Shown here: in pieces, positions 19,720-32,757 of the stretch
Numbering within the stretch: the stretch's first letter is position 1
Layout: every line of letters begins with the position of its first letter
From: Bacillota bacterium
GTDB taxonomy: Bacteria; Bacillota; Clostridia; Peptostreptococcales; Acidaminobacteraceae
Length of the DNA: 63,429 nt
NCBI GenBank assembly: GCA_030529225.1
Contig: JAUMXH010000011.1
Span: forward strand, 1-63,429
Reading direction: 5' to 3'
The notes under the pieces: generated by a model
The model's input: the letters and a program-made list of their open reading frames with translations, nothing else
Database searches by the model: none
Told to the model about the DNA's origin: nothing
Made by a program: the position numbers and the translations under genes

Positions 19720-20655
19720 TTAAAAGTCCAGATTGACCTTGAAGGGCGGAATCAGGACTTCTCCCATAAACTCCGCGTCTTCTCCGTAAATCTGAAACGT
19801 CAGGGATTTAATCGGCGCCTCCTGACCCTGGTAGACGTCCTCCTTGATGCACTTCGCACCGGCCTTCAGCTCCATATTGAAGTGGTGCTCCATCTCCCGG
19901 CCGTTGATCAGGACGGGTTCATCGATGTTGATGCTCAGGAACTGATCCGAGTTGTTTTCAAAGTAGAAGACCACCGCGGGCCCGTATTCGGTCTCCGAAA
20001 TCTGCTCCCGAACTACAAACTTAACCCCGTCTTGATCGTAAAGGACCTTCCCGTCCGTATTCACGCTCTGCTCGAACTTGCCGCTCAAAGAAGTCTTGAT
20101 TTCCTTGTCCTCCTCCACCAAATCGCCGCCGCTCTCGCGGACGACCATGACATCGACCGCGAGCTCCGAAATCGTCCGAATTTCAGAGCTCTCAAGGGCA
20201 TCGGCGGAGATGGTAATCTCCCCGTCCTTGCTTTCTCCTGCTGCGGCATCGCAGTTCAAGGTCAGCACATCGTAGAGGTCTAAGGTCAAACCGTTTACCG
20301 CCACATTGTCAATATAGAGGTCGATCGGGGTATCGCCGTTGTTCTCCACGAGCACCGGAATCACGACATCTCCGAGCACGTCGGTCTGCAGCTGCCCCTC
20401 TTTGACCGTAATCTTCACTTTTTCCGCATCGAAGAGAAGCTGCCGCTCTACGGCAGGCAGTTCCAAGCTCCAAGCTTCACCCTCCGCTTCGGGTTCCGCG
20501 AGCGCTCCCTCAACCGGAACGGCTTCGCTGTATTCCAAGGCCTCCTCCTGCGAACCCCTCGCCCCGCTCTGCGTCTTTTCTTCCATGCTATTTTCACAGG
20601 CGGCAAGTAAACCTAAAAGTAACAGGGTCAATGTTACATTCAAGAGTTTTTTCAT
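19720..20655 (-). CDS. Lipoprotein of unknown function
   Basis: 311 residues with a classic lipoprotein signal: Lys-Lys start, hydrophobic core and lipobox L-A-A-C with the acylated Cys at 20. After an acidic, Glu-rich linker (about 21-70) the rest looks like beta-sandwich repeats: 'VIPVLVENNGDTPIDLYIDN' and later 'AVVFYFENNSDQFLSINID' are similar and suggest two immunoglobulin-like units. No family is recognised. The start at 20655 follows GGGAGGAAGGA; the frame runs on to 20685 without a start signal. The SLH gene follows 46 bases later, so both products may act at the cell surface. Confidence 0.8.
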   Translation of the reverse strand: MKKLLNVTLTLLLLGLLAACENSMEEKTQSGARGSQEEALEYSEAVPVEGALAEPEAEGEAWSLELPAVERQLLFDAEKVKITVKEGQLQTDVLGDVVIPVLVENNGDTPIDLYIDNVAVNGLTLDLYDVLTLNCDAAAGESKDGEITISADALESSEIRTISELAVDVMVVRESGGDLVEEDKEIKTSLSGKFEQSVNTDGKVLYDQDGVKFVVREQISETEYGPAVVFYFENNSDQFLSINIDEPVLINGREMEHHFNMELKAGAKCIKEDVYQGQEAPIKSLTFQIYGEDAEFMGEVLIPPFKVNLDF

Positions 20656-20702
20656 TCCTTCCTCCCAGATCCCTTTCTGAAACATCCTAAAGATTCCTGC
20701 TC

Positions 20703-20711
20703 ATTATACCA
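20703..20711 (-). promoter_or_regulatory. Extended -10 promoter for the lipoprotein-SLH operon
   Basis: TGGTATAAT on the minus strand, an extended -10 element, about 48 bases before the ATG at 20655. No good -35 is visible (T-rich at the expected place), which is tolerated with an extended -10. Confidence 0.55.
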
Positions 20712-20786
20712 TGTCTTCGCGTGTAAAAAACAGTCATTGATAAAATCTTGGCAGTTTGCGGAAGGACGAGCGCTCCCCTCCCGTGC

Positions 20787-21884
20787 CTAAAGGGCTTCCA
20801 CGTAAGTGAGGCTTCTGCGAATGTACCCGAAGATCTCGTACTCGCTCAAGCGGGTAATCAGTTCTACTTCTCCGATACCCAGCACCCGGATGAGTTCGTC
20901 GACTTCCACCCGCCCCCGCTCCCGAATGTAGGCAAGAAGCTCGGAATGAAGCTCCTTTCTCTCTTCCGATTTCTTTGACTTGGGATAGGAGGAGAAGAGC
21001 TCTTCGGCATCCAAGAGGGGCCTTGCCCCTCGGCTGATCAGGAGATTGCAACCGCCCGCCGAAGGATTGCTGATGGAGCCCGGCATGGCATAGAGGTCCC
21101 GATCCTGCTCGATCGCAAAGCCCGCCGTACTCATAGACCCGCTCTTGATCGCGGCCTCCAGGACCAGAGTCTTCTCTGAAACCCCGCTGATGATGCGGTT
21201 GCGCTCCACATAGGAGCCCTTGTGCACCAAGTAGCCGGGCGGGTTCTCACTCAGCAGGAGGCCGCCGGCATCCAGGATGCTCCTCGCGATGTGGGCATTG
21301 TGGATCGGCACCGGCCTGTCCACGCAGGAAGGAAGGACAGAGATCGTCTTGACCCCGTGTTTCAGACAGGACTTGTGAATCAGGCTGTCGACCCCGAAGG
21401 CGAGGCCGCTGACCGCGCAGACCTCCCTGTCCTTCATAGAAAAGGCAATCTGTTCACACATTCTGATCGAGTCCGAACTCGGCTTGCGGGTTCCCACGAC
21501 CGAGACACAGGCCTGTTTCATCAGCTCTATATCTCCCCGATAGAAGAGACCGAAGGGGCAGGACGAAATGCGTCGCAGCAGGGGCGGAAATCGATCGTCC
21601 AGAAGGTTGATAAAGGAAATCTCGCGCTCAAGCAAACGTTTCTCCAAGCGCGCGCACTCCGCAAGCAGCGATGCCTCCTCCAAGTGCAGGCGCCGATAGA
21701 CTTCCCGCAACAGAAAGAGCGCCTCTTCCAAGGAGTCCCCCTGCGTCAGTTCTCCGAAGGAAAAGAGTTCAAAGAAGCTGCCCATCAGCCGGCGCTCCGC
21801 AGCGCTCCCGCGAAAGGCGAGGCAGAGCAGCAGGGCCTCCAGGTTCCGGACTTCCCAATACTTTGAAAAATTCTTTTTACTCAT
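20787..21884 (-). CDS. dprA: DNA-processing protein DprA
   Basis: DprA loads RecA on incoming single-stranded DNA in natural transformation. The 365-residue protein has a SAM-like N-terminal part (about 1-100), the Rossmann-type core starting 'VSVVGTRKPSSDSIRMCEQI', the signature 'VSGLAFGVDSLIHK', and 'ERNRIISGVSEKTLVLEAA'. A winged-helix C-terminal domain (about 305-365) follows. Length and order match the family. Its start overlaps the stop of the ComM/YifB gene by 8 bases, so the two are translated together. No other competence genes lie in the window. Confidence 0.95.
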   Translation of the reverse strand: MSKKNFSKYWEVRNLEALLLCLAFRGSAAERRLMGSFFELFSFGELTQGDSLEEALFLLREVYRRLHLEEASLLAECARLEKRLLEREISFINLLDDRFPPLLRRISSCPFGLFYRGDIELMKQACVSVVGTRKPSSDSIRMCEQIAFSMKDREVCAVSGLAFGVDSLIHKSCLKHGVKTISVLPSCVDRPVPIHNAHIARSILDAGGLLLSENPPGYLVHKGSYVERNRIISGVSEKTLVLEAAIKSGSMSTAGFAIEQDRDLYAMPGSISNPSAGGCNLLISRGARPLLDAEELFSSYPKSKKSEERKELHSELLAYIRERGRVEVDELIRVLGIGEVELITRLSEYEIFGYIRRSLTYVEAL

Positions 21885-23391
21885 AAAACAACTCCCGATC
21901 GATGCGGCGATACGACATCGCCTCTATCAAATGTTTTTTTTCGATGCGCTCCGCGCCGTCCAAGTCCGCAACGGTTCTGGAAATCTTGAGAATGCTGTTC
22001 ATCGCCCGCGCGGAGAGCCCCATCGACTTGTAAGCGCTCTCCAAGAGAAGCTCGGATTCCTCCTCCAACTTGCTGAAGACCTGAATCTCCGCATTGCTCA
22101 TATCTCCGTTGAGCCTGAGCTGACTGCGATAGCGGCGCTGCTGACTCTGCCGGGCCCGCTCGACCCGCTCCCTGATTCGGGCGCTCTTCTCTCCGCCTCC
22201 CCGCTTTCGCAGCTCCTCGTAAGGAACCTGATTCACTACGACTTGAATGTCGAAGCGATCCAGGATGGGACCCGAAATCTTGGCCTGATAGCGCCGGATT
22301 TCGATCGGCGAGCAGCTACACTGCTTGCCCTCGCTCCGATAAAAGCCGCAGGGGCAGGGATTGAAGGCCGCAATCAGAATGAAGAAGGCGGGGTACTTGA
22401 CGCTCCCCGATGCCCTGGATACGTTGACATACTTGTCCTCCAGGGGCTGCCTGATGCTCTCGATCACGCTCCGCCTGTACTCCGGAAGCTCGTCCAGAAA
22501 GAGGATTCCCCGGTGAGCCAGGGTGATTTCCCCGGGGAGGAGCTTCTCGCTCCCCCCGCAGAGCGCGACGAGGGAGCTGCTGTGATGCGGCGATCGGAAC
22601 GGCCTTCTGCTGACGATTTCATCCAAAATCGGAGCCTTCGACACACTGTAGATTTTGGTCAGCTCCAGGACCTCCTCGTAGCTCAAGTCCGGCATGATCC
22701 CGGGCATCCTCTTGGCGAGCATGGACTTTCCGCTTCCCGGAGGTCCCATCAGCAGCACGTTGTGTCCGCCCGCCGCCGCGATTTCCAGCGCCCGTTTCGC
22801 CTCGAACTGGCCGGAAATCTCCGAGAAGTCGTCCGCCGCCTGCCTTTGGCTGTCGTAGACGCCTTCACAGCGCTCCCCCTTCCCGCCGCCTTCTTTGACG
22901 ATGGCGTAGGCCTGACTCAGGTGCTCGACCGGGTAGACCGTCAGATTTTTTAGAAGTTTGGCCTGTTTCAGGTTGGCCGCGGGGATGATGACCTTTTTAC
23001 AGGCCTTTTCCTGCAGGGCGATCAGCAGCGGGATGATCCCCTTTACGCCAAGCACCTGGGCGCCCAGCCCCAGCTCTCCGATGGCCGCAAACTCACTGCC
23101 GGTCTGAACGCCTTCCTCCGCCATCAGAATGGCCAGGGCGATTGACAAATCGAGTTGGGAGCCGTCCTTTTTGATGTCCGCGGGCACGAAGTTCACCGTC
23201 ACCCGGGACTTGGGAAAGCTGAGTTTCGCATTTCGGATTGCGGTCCTGACCCGGTCCTTGGCTTCCTTTACGACCGTGTCGGCCAGCCCGATGATGTGAA
23301 AACCGGGCATGCCCCTGGAAAGGTCGGCCTCGACCAAGACGACCAGGCCGTTCACACCGCTGATTACCGCAGAAGTAAAACTTGTAACCAT
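21877..23391 (-). CDS. comM: YifB/ComM family AAA+ ATPase (Mg-chelatase-like)
   Basis: 504 residues: N-terminal Lon-protease-like domain (about 1-170, 'GMPGFHIIGLADTVVKEAKD'), then an AAA+ Mg-chelatase core with Walker A GPPGSGKS, Walker B 'GILFLDELPEY', and the C-terminal Mg_chelatase_C helical domain ending in 'MSYRRIDRELFYE'. ComM is a hexameric helicase that promotes branch migration in transformation in Gram-negative bacteria; the role in Bacillota is less settled. It is the first gene of a pair with dprA and diverges from hflK. GAGGACAAGAC precedes the ATG. Confidence 0.9.
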   Translation of the reverse strand: MVTSFTSAVISGVNGLVVLVEADLSRGMPGFHIIGLADTVVKEAKDRVRTAIRNAKLSFPKSRVTVNFVPADIKKDGSQLDLSIALAILMAEEGVQTGSEFAAIGELGLGAQVLGVKGIIPLLIALQEKACKKVIIPAANLKQAKLLKNLTVYPVEHLSQAYAIVKEGGGKGERCEGVYDSQRQAADDFSEISGQFEAKRALEIAAAGGHNVLLMGPPGSGKSMLAKRMPGIMPDLSYEEVLELTKIYSVSKAPILDEIVSRRPFRSPHHSSSLVALCGGSEKLLPGEITLAHRGILFLDELPEYRRSVIESIRQPLEDKYVNVSRASGSVKYPAFFILIAAFNPCPCGFYRSEGKQCSCSPIEIRRYQAKISGPILDRFDIQVVVNQVPYEELRKRGGGEKSARIRERVERARQSQQRRYRSQLRLNGDMSNAEIQVFSKLEEESELLLESAYKSMGLSARAMNSILKISRTVADLDGAERIEKKHLIEAMSYRRIDRELFYE

Positions 23392-23521
23392 GTCTTGTCC
23401 TCTTTCTTTTCTTTCCTGTTTCTATCTCTTTTTCGGCTCACGCCTTCGCCGGCATCCGGCAAATCCAGTATGGAACAAAGCGCCGATGAAAGTCAACAAA
23501 AAACAGAGCGAAACCCGCACT

Positions 23522-23549
23522 AGTCCGCAGTTTGCGGACTGATGAGTCC
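23522..23549. repeat. Perfect inverted repeat with competing third arm, upstream of hflK
   Basis: AGTCCGCA (23522-23529) and TGCGGACT (23533-23540) are a perfect 8-base inverted repeat with a 3-base gap. The second arm can instead pair with AGTCC at 23545-23549 (GGACT-GATG-AGTCC). It sits 9 bases upstream of the hflK -35 element in the divergent region shared with comM. No T run follows, so it is not a terminator; an operator is possible. Confidence 0.5.
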
Positions 23550-23557
23550 AAAGCATT

Positions 23558-23586
23558 TTGCGTTTCACCCCCGGCAATGTTATAAT
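23558..23586 (+). promoter_or_regulatory. Promoter of hflK-hflC
   Basis: TTGCGT (23558-23563), 17-base spacer, TATAAT (23581-23586), with TG one base before the -10 (extended -10). It ends about 39 bases before the hflK ATG. Confidence 0.75.
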
Positions 23587-23624
23587 GGGTAGCGTAACTC
23601 GAAAGCAAAAAAACGGAGGTAAGT

Positions 23625-24596
23625 ATGAAAAAAAAGATAGGGCCCGTATGGATACTGATTATCCTGTTCTTCTTTGTCGCAACCGGCGTCTACAAGCTGG
23701 ACGACGGGGAAGAAGCGGTCATCACCAGATTCGGTGAGTATTTAAAGACCGAAAAGGGCGGAGGTCTGAAGTATATGATTCCCATCGTGGACAGCAGATA
23801 CGTTATCAACACCGCCGAGGTCAAGCGCATGGAGTTCGGCTACGAGGGCGTAAAAAGTCAGAGCTCGGAGGGACTGAACGAGAGCTCCTATGAAGATATC
23901 ACGCAGGATTCCCTGATGATAACCGGCGACGAAAACCTGGTCAACGTCTCGACCAGCATCCAATACAGAATCGTAAACGCCAAGGATTACATCATCAACG
24001 TCGATGACCCGACCGGCACCTTGGAGGTCGTATCGGTATCGACCATCCGACGTTCGGTCGCGAACAACAGCCTGGACGACGTGCTCGCGGACAACAAGAA
24101 CGCGATCATGCAGGAGATTCGGGAGGACTTGCAGAAAATCGCCGACAGCTACGGCCTCGGCATACAAATTACCCAGGTCCTGCTCCAAAACGTGAACCCG
24201 CCGGCGGAGGTCGACGATGCGTTTAAAGACATCGTCAGGGCCCAGCTCGACAAGGAGAGCCGCATCAACGAGGCCGTCTCCTATGAGAACAAGATCATCC
24301 CGCAGGCAAAGGGTGACGCCGCCAAGCTGGTGGCCGAAGCCGAGAGCTACAAGGAGAAGCGCATCAACCAAGCGCGCGGGGACGTCGCCAACTTTGAGCA
24401 GGTCTACCGGGAATACAAGGATAACAAGGCGGTCAGCAGGACCCGCCTCTATTTGGAAACCATGCAGAGCGTGCTGAAGGACGTGGACATCGTGATCGCG
24501 GGGAGCGACGGACAGACCTTGAAGTTTCTGCCGTTGACCGGCGGCAATTTTCTAGGAGAGAAGGCGCCGAGCAACGCGAATAACGAAAAGAATTAA
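23625..24596 (+). CDS. hflK: HflK-like SPFH membrane protease regulator
   Basis: 323 residues: short basic start, one membrane segment (about 7-22), then a band-7/SPFH domain (about 25-200; 'EEAVITRFGEYLKTEKGGGLKY') and a helical region rich in Ala, Lys and Glu (about 205-290). HflK and HflC form a membrane ring that encloses and modulates the FtsH protease in E. coli. The Gly/Pro-rich N-terminal extension of proteobacterial HflK is absent. ACGGAGGTAAGT precedes the ATG. hflC follows 30 bases later. ftsH is not in the window. Confidence 0.88.
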   Translation: MKKKIGPVWILIILFFFVATGVYKLDDGEEAVITRFGEYLKTEKGGGLKYMIPIVDSRYVINTAEVKRMEFGYEGVKSQSSEGLNESSYEDITQDSLMITGDENLVNVSTSIQYRIVNAKDYIINVDDPTGTLEVVSVSTIRRSVANNSLDDVLADNKNAIMQEIREDLQKIADSYGLGIQITQVLLQNVNPPAEVDDAFKDIVRAQLDKESRINEAVSYENKIIPQAKGDAAKLVAEAESYKEKRINQARGDVANFEQVYREYKDNKAVSRTRLYLETMQSVLKDVDIVIAGSDGQTLKFLPLTGGNFLGEKAPSNANNEKN

Positions 24597-24626
24597 GCAA
24601 ATCTGCCAAGAGGGGGAAAGATTACT

Positions 24627-25670
24627 ATGAGACTACGAATGATGGGAAAACAAGGGCCCGTGGAGGTTGACGAGAACGGAAATCCGATTCCCAAAAAGAA
24701 AAGGCCGATTCTGAAAAAAGAGGACATGAAGCACCTTTACAAGGGATTTTTGATCCCGCTCTTTGTACTGCTTCTTCTCATTGTCTTGGCGTCGCAGGTC
24801 TTTTTCACGGTGAACGAGATGGAACAGGCGCTGGTCATCCGTTTCGGTAAGATCAGCCGGGTCATCGTCGAAAAAGATGCGGAGGAGGCGAGACTGGCGA
24901 TGGAGCAGAGCGGCAAGTTCTCGGATGATGTGAAGGTGATTGCCGGAAAAGGCATCATGATGAAGCTTCCGTTCATCGACCAAGTCGAGAAATACTCTTC
25001 TCAGCTGATTACCTACAAAACCCTGCCGGGTGAGGTCACCGCGCTCGACAAGAAAAAGATTATCCTGGACAACAACGCCCAATGGAAGATCACCAATCCG
25101 GCATTGTTTCGCATCAGCATGGGAAATGTCGACAACGGAAACCGCAGACTGGACGACCTGATATTTTCAGGCGTCAGAGAAAAGGTCGGAAAGGTGGACG
25201 GCAGCAAGATCGTCCATGATAAAGAATTTGTATACGACATGCTCGGACAGATTGAACAGGACATCAACAGCGTCGTGGTAGCCTACGGGATGGAGGTCGT
25301 CGACGTGCGGATTGCCAAGACCGAGTTTCCGGAGCAGAACTACGAGAACATCTTCAACCGCATGCGGACGGAGCGCTTTAAAATGGCGAACAGGCTGCGC
25401 GCGGAGGGCGATGAGCAGTACAAGGTCATCACCGCCAACTCCGACAAAAAAGCCGAAATCATCAAGGCGGAAGCCTATGCAAAGGCGGAACAAATCAAGG
25501 GAGAGGGAGACGCCGAGGCGCTGAAAATCTACGCCAAGACCTACAGCGTGGATCCCGAGTTCTACGATTTTTACAAGAGCTTGGAGACCTACCGGAAGAC
25601 GCTCGGAACTAACACCAAACTCGTAATTGACAGCAACTCGGAGTTCGCAAAGTACCTCTTTAAATACTAG
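24627..25670 (+). CDS. hflC: HflC-like SPFH membrane protease regulator
   Basis: 347 residues. A hydrophilic N-terminal tail of about 35 residues precedes the membrane segment (about 39-58, 'GFLIPLFVLLLLIVLASQVF'), then the SPFH domain and the helical region ending in 'FYDFYKSLETYRKTLG', a pattern typical of HflC. About 25 extra residues ('IVEKDAEEARLAMEQSGKFS') sit after 'LVIRFGKISR' compared with the usual short form. AGAGGGGGAAAG precedes the ATG. Together with hflK it forms a two-gene operon ending at the terminator 25707-25739. Confidence 0.88.
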   Translation: MRLRMMGKQGPVEVDENGNPIPKKKRPILKKEDMKHLYKGFLIPLFVLLLLIVLASQVFFTVNEMEQALVIRFGKISRVIVEKDAEEARLAMEQSGKFSDDVKVIAGKGIMMKLPFIDQVEKYSSQLITYKTLPGEVTALDKKKIILDNNAQWKITNPALFRISMGNVDNGNRRLDDLIFSGVREKVGKVDGSKIVHDKEFVYDMLGQIEQDINSVVVAYGMEVVDVRIAKTEFPEQNYENIFNRMRTERFKMANRLRAEGDEQYKVITANSDKKAEIIKAEAYAKAEQIKGEGDAEALKIYAKTYSVDPEFYDFYKSLETYRKTLGTNTKLVIDSNSEFAKYLFKY

Positions 25671-25706
25671 AAACCGGGAGACGCAACGCGCGCGACGGAC
25701 ACGAAA

Positions 25707-25739
25707 AAGACCCTTACACCGCAACGGAGTAAGGGTCTT
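25707..25739. terminator. Bidirectional terminator between hflC and atpC
   Basis: AAGACCCTTAC (25707-25717) pairs perfectly with GTAAGGGTCTT (25729-25739) around an 11-base loop. A T run follows on the plus strand and an A run precedes it, so it can serve both converging operons. Confidence 0.88.
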
Positions 25740-25776
25740 GTTTTTTTGTTCTATACGCCTTCTAAAGATCGAAGTC

Positions 25777-26178
25777 TTATTTTTTGGCAACGTTAATTCG
25801 GTTGATCGCCTTCTTGAGCGCGTATTCCGCCCTCTTAAAGTCGAGGTCGGCCGCCTTGTTTTGCAAGCGTCTTTCCGCTCTCTCCTTGGCCGCCAAGGCT
25901 CGGTTGGTCTCGATTTCGTGATCCCACTCCACACTGTCACTGATAACGGTGACCTTGTTGTCTCCCACGTGTAAGAAACCGCCCGCCATTGCGCCGATTT
26001 GCTTTTCTTTGTTGTCCACAATCTTAAAAGGTCCTACAGCGATCGGACAAACGTAAGGTTCGTGGTCGGCCATGACCGCCATGTCCCCTTCGAGCGTCCT
26101 CACGATGAGCATGTCAGCTTCTCCTGAATAAAAGTTTTTGTCAGGGCAAGTTATTTCAATTTGAATTTTTTTAGCCAC
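25777..26178 (-). CDS. atpC: ATP synthase epsilon subunit
   Basis: 133 residues: the N-terminal beta-sandwich ('KIQIEITCPDKNFYSGEADM') and the C-terminal two-helix domain (about 90-133) that can inhibit ATP hydrolysis. It sits on the central stalk with gamma. Last gene of the atp operon, one base after atpD, and followed by the shared terminator. Confidence 0.95.
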   Translation of the reverse strand: MAKKIQIEITCPDKNFYSGEADMLIVRTLEGDMAVMADHEPYVCPIAVGPFKIVDNKEKQIGAMAGGFLHVGDNKVTVISDSVEWDHEIETNRALAAKERAERRLQNKAADLDFKRAEYALKKAINRINVAKK

Positions 26179-26179
26179 C

Positions 26180-28505
<2,326 letters not shown>

Positions 28506-28524
28506 AAAAATCCTCCCCTAAACC

Positions 28525-30045
28525 TTACTTTGCTTCCGTTTTAGAAAAGTTCTTTTTAAATTCTTCAATGGCAGCCTTCAACTTCGCTTCAATTTCATCG
28601 GTCAATTTTTCTTCGGTCTTAATCGCATCGAGGACCGCCTTCTGGTCGCTGTTCATGTAATCGATGAACTCTTTCTCAAATCTGGTGATTTGATCCACCT
28701 CGATATCCATTAAGTACTTGTTGGTAGCGCAGTAAATGATCGCAACCTGCTCTTCGACCCTCATCGGTCTGTACTGCTTCTGCTTCAGGATCTCCATCAA
28801 TCTCTCACCGTGTGAAAGGGTATCCTGGGTCTCTTTGTCGAGTTCGGAACCGAACTGGGCAAAGGCCGCAAGCTCTCTGTACTGAGCCAACTCGAGCTTG
28901 ATCTTGCTCGATACCTGCTTCATCGCCTTAATCTGCGCGCTACCGCCTACCCTTGAAACCGAGATACCGGCGTTTACCGCAGGTCTCTGTCCCGAGTTGA
29001 AGAGCTGGGTCTCAAGGAAGATCTGTCCGTCCGTAATGGAGATTACGTTGGTAGGAATGTACGCGGAAACGTCACCGGCCTGTGTTTCGATGATAGGAAG
29101 GGCCGTGATTGAACCTCCGCCGTACTTTTCATCAAGCCTTGCAGCACGCTCAAGCAATCTTGAGTGAAGGTAGAAAACGTCTCCCGGATATGCCTCACGT
29201 CCCGGCGGTCTGCGAAGCAGGAGCGACATCGCTCTGTAAGCAACCGCGTGTTTACTCAAGTCGTCGTAAATGATGAGGACGTCTTTTCCGTTCTCCATGA
29301 ACTCTTCGGCAATCGCGCAACCTGCGTACGGCGCCATATATTGTAGCGGTGAAGATTCACTCGCAGGCGCGGAAACGACGATGGTATACTTCATTGCGCC
29401 CTTGTCCTTCAAGGTCTTTACGAGGGTTGCAACGGTAGAGTTCTTCTGTCCGATTGCGACGTAAATACAAATTACGTTCTCTTTTGCCTGGTTGATAATG
29501 GTATCGATCGCAATCGCAGTCTTACCTGTCTGTCTGTCACCTATGATAAGCTCCCTTTGGCCTTTTCCGATCGGAATCATCGAGTCGATCGCCTTAATTC
29601 CGGTTTGAAGCGGTTGGTTAACCGACTTTCTTGTGATAACACCGGGAGCGACCCTCTCGATCGGTCTGTAGTTCTTGGTTTCGATTTTACCCAAGCCGTC
29701 AATAGGCTGACCCAGCGCGTTTACGACTCTGCCAATCATAGCATCTCCGACAGGCACCTCAACGATACGCTTGGTACGTTTTACAGTGTCTCCCTCAACT
29801 ATGTTTTCGTCAGAGCCCAAAAGCACAGCACCGACTACATCTTCTTCCAAGTTAAGCGCGATTCCGAAGACCCCATGCGGAAATTCCAAGAGTTCGCCTG
29901 ACATGCAGTTGTCCAATCCATAAACCCTCGCGATACCGTCACCAACCATGATAACACTACCGACATCTTCCGTTTGGAGCTTATCCTCATAACGCCTAAC
30001 CTGTTCCTTCAGAATGGAACTAATTTCATCTGGTCTTAGCTTCAT
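28525..30045 (-). CDS. atpA: ATP synthase alpha subunit
   Basis: Non-catalytic nucleotide-binding subunit of F1 (506 residues). The P-loop is GDRQTGKT (169-176). The conserved arginine region '[16 protein letters not shown]', which contributes the arginine finger to the catalytic site, is present. Both the N-terminal beta-barrel and the C-terminal helical domain are full length. A gap of 68 bases separates it from atpH upstream. Confidence 0.98.
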   Translation of the reverse strand: MKLRPDEISSILKEQVRRYEDKLQTEDVGSVIMVGDGIARVYGLDNCMSGELLEFPHGVFGIALNLEEDVVGAVLLGSDENIVEGDTVKRTKRIVEVPVGDAMIGRVVNALGQPIDGLGKIETKNYRPIERVAPGVITRKSVNQPLQTGIKAIDSMIPIGKGQRELIIGDRQTGKTAIAIDTIINQAKENVICIYVAIGQKNSTVATLVKTLKDKGAMKYTIVVSAPASESSPLQYMAPYAGCAIAEEFMENGKDVLIIYDDLSKHAVAYRAMSLLLRRPPGREAYPGDVFYLHSRLLERAARLDEKYGGGSITALPIIETQAGDVSAYIPTNVISITDGQIFLETQLFNSGQRPAVNAGISVSRVGGSAQIKAMKQVSSKIKLELAQYRELAAFAQFGSELDKETQDTLSHGERLMEILKQKQYRPMRVEEQVAIIYCATNKYLMDIEVDQITRFEKEFIDYMNSDQKAVLDAIKTEEKLTDEIEAKLKAAIEEFKKNFSKTEAK

Positions 30046-30113
30046 GTTTTACTCCTATTTCTCTATTCATAAATGATTCAATAATTAAAATAACACGATA
30101 ATACAACATCTCT

Positions 30114-30653
30114 TTACAGCGACACGTCTCTCAACGATTCTCCGAGGTCCTTGAGCTTGTTCAAGACCGAACTGTCGAGCAATTTGCTTCCGATCTTGAT
30201 CTTCAAGCCGCCGATGATAGTATCATCCACAATTTGTTTGATCTCTATCCGTTTCCCGGTCACTTGAGACAGTTTTGCCTGAAGCGCTTCCAAAATATCA
30301 TCCGACAAGCTTTCCACTGTGTAAACTTCTGCCAATGTAATATTGGAATCCTCTCTGTAAAGATCGAAGAACGACTCGGAAATGCCCATAAACTGACGCA
30401 TTCTGTTCTTGTCCACCAACAGGTTCAGGAAATTGTATAAGTCCTTTGACAACCTGCCTTCGAAGACCGTCTTGACCAAGTCCTTCTTTTCTTTCGAGGA
30501 GATTACCGGTGTTTCCAGAACTTCTCTAAGTTCCGTTTCAGACTTGAAAATATCGTACAAAGATTGGATTTCTTCGTTGATTTCCTCAAGTTTGTTATCT
30601 TCTTTTGCGAGTTCAAACAGAGCGCTCGCGTATACAGTATCTACTTGTCCCAT
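30114..30653 (-). CDS. atpH: ATP synthase delta subunit
   Basis: 179 residues, the usual size for the peripheral-stalk subunit that ties F1 to subunit b. It has the N-terminal six-helix domain ('YASALFELAKEDNKLEEI') and the C-terminal segment 'DTIIGGLKIKIGSKLLDSSV', which is the family signature. AGGTGAAGTGAC precedes the ATG. Its start overlaps the atpF stop by 13 bases. Confidence 0.95.
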   Translation of the reverse strand: MGQVDTVYASALFELAKEDNKLEEINEEIQSLYDIFKSETELREVLETPVISSKEKKDLVKTVFEGRLSKDLYNFLNLLVDKNRMRQFMGISESFFDLYREDSNITLAEVYTVESLSDDILEALQAKLSQVTGKRIEIKQIVDDTIIGGLKIKIGSKLLDSSVLNKLKDLGESLRDVSL

Positions 30654-31174
30654 GTCACTTCACCTACCCCGTCAATGAATTCTAAAATCATATCACGGTT
30701 GGTCTTTGTGTCGATTTCTTTCTTAAGAATGTTGGCAGCAGCCAAGACAGCCATAGCGGCAATGTCATCTTTCACTTCGTTCATCGCCTTCTGCCTGTAC
30801 GCCTCGGTTTGCTTTTGAGCGTTTTCTTTGATGATCTTAGCTTCCTCTTCGGCCTGTTTGACGATGTCGTTTGCCTGTTTGGTCGCTATGTCTTTCGCCT
30901 TTGCGATGATTTCATTTCTCTCTTCTCTGGCTTGTGCGATTTTTTCTTCGTAAGACTTTTTCAAATCCTCAGCCTGGTCCAGAGTCTTGTTGGCATCTTC
31001 ATAAGACTTTGCGATACTTTCCTTTCTCTTCTCCAACGCGGCGGTGACCGGTTTGAAGAGTTTCCAAGACAGGAACGAGAACAAAATGAGCGTGTTCAGT
31101 ATCTGCAAAAAGAAACCTGCGTTAAAATCAATTAAGGGTTTGTAGGCTGTAGCAATATTCATCATAGTATGCAT
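30641..31174 (-). CDS. atpF: ATP synthase b subunit
   Basis: 177 residues: one N-terminal membrane helix (about 18-38, 'GFFLQILNTLILFSFLSWKL'), then a long charged helix to the end that forms the peripheral stalk. Length and pattern match bacterial b subunits. The ATG at 31174 is chosen over two nearby Met codons because GGAAGGAG lies 6 bases upstream. The gene is single; no second b' gene is present. Confidence 0.95.
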   Translation of the reverse strand: MHTMMNIATAYKPLIDFNAGFFLQILNTLILFSFLSWKLFKPVTAALEKRKESIAKSYEDANKTLDQAEDLKKSYEEKIAQAREERNEIIAKAKDIATKQANDIVKQAEEEAKIIKENAQKQTEAYRQKAMNEVKDDIAAMAVLAAANILKKEIDTKTNRDMILEFIDGVGEVTWDK

Positions 31175-31221
31175 TCTCTACTCCTTCCAAATAAACCTTT
31201 TAGCCACAATGTCAGTCAATC

Positions 31222-31503
<282 letters not shown>

Positions 31504-31514
31504 TCATGTTTTGT

Positions 31515-32754
<1,240 letters not shown>

Positions 32755-32757
32755 CGA

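Noticed and set aside
23536..23565. CTGATGAG followed by GTTTC, recalling a hammerhead ribozyme core
   Set aside because: The GAAA segment and a closing stem II are missing, and the bases are better explained by the inverted repeat.
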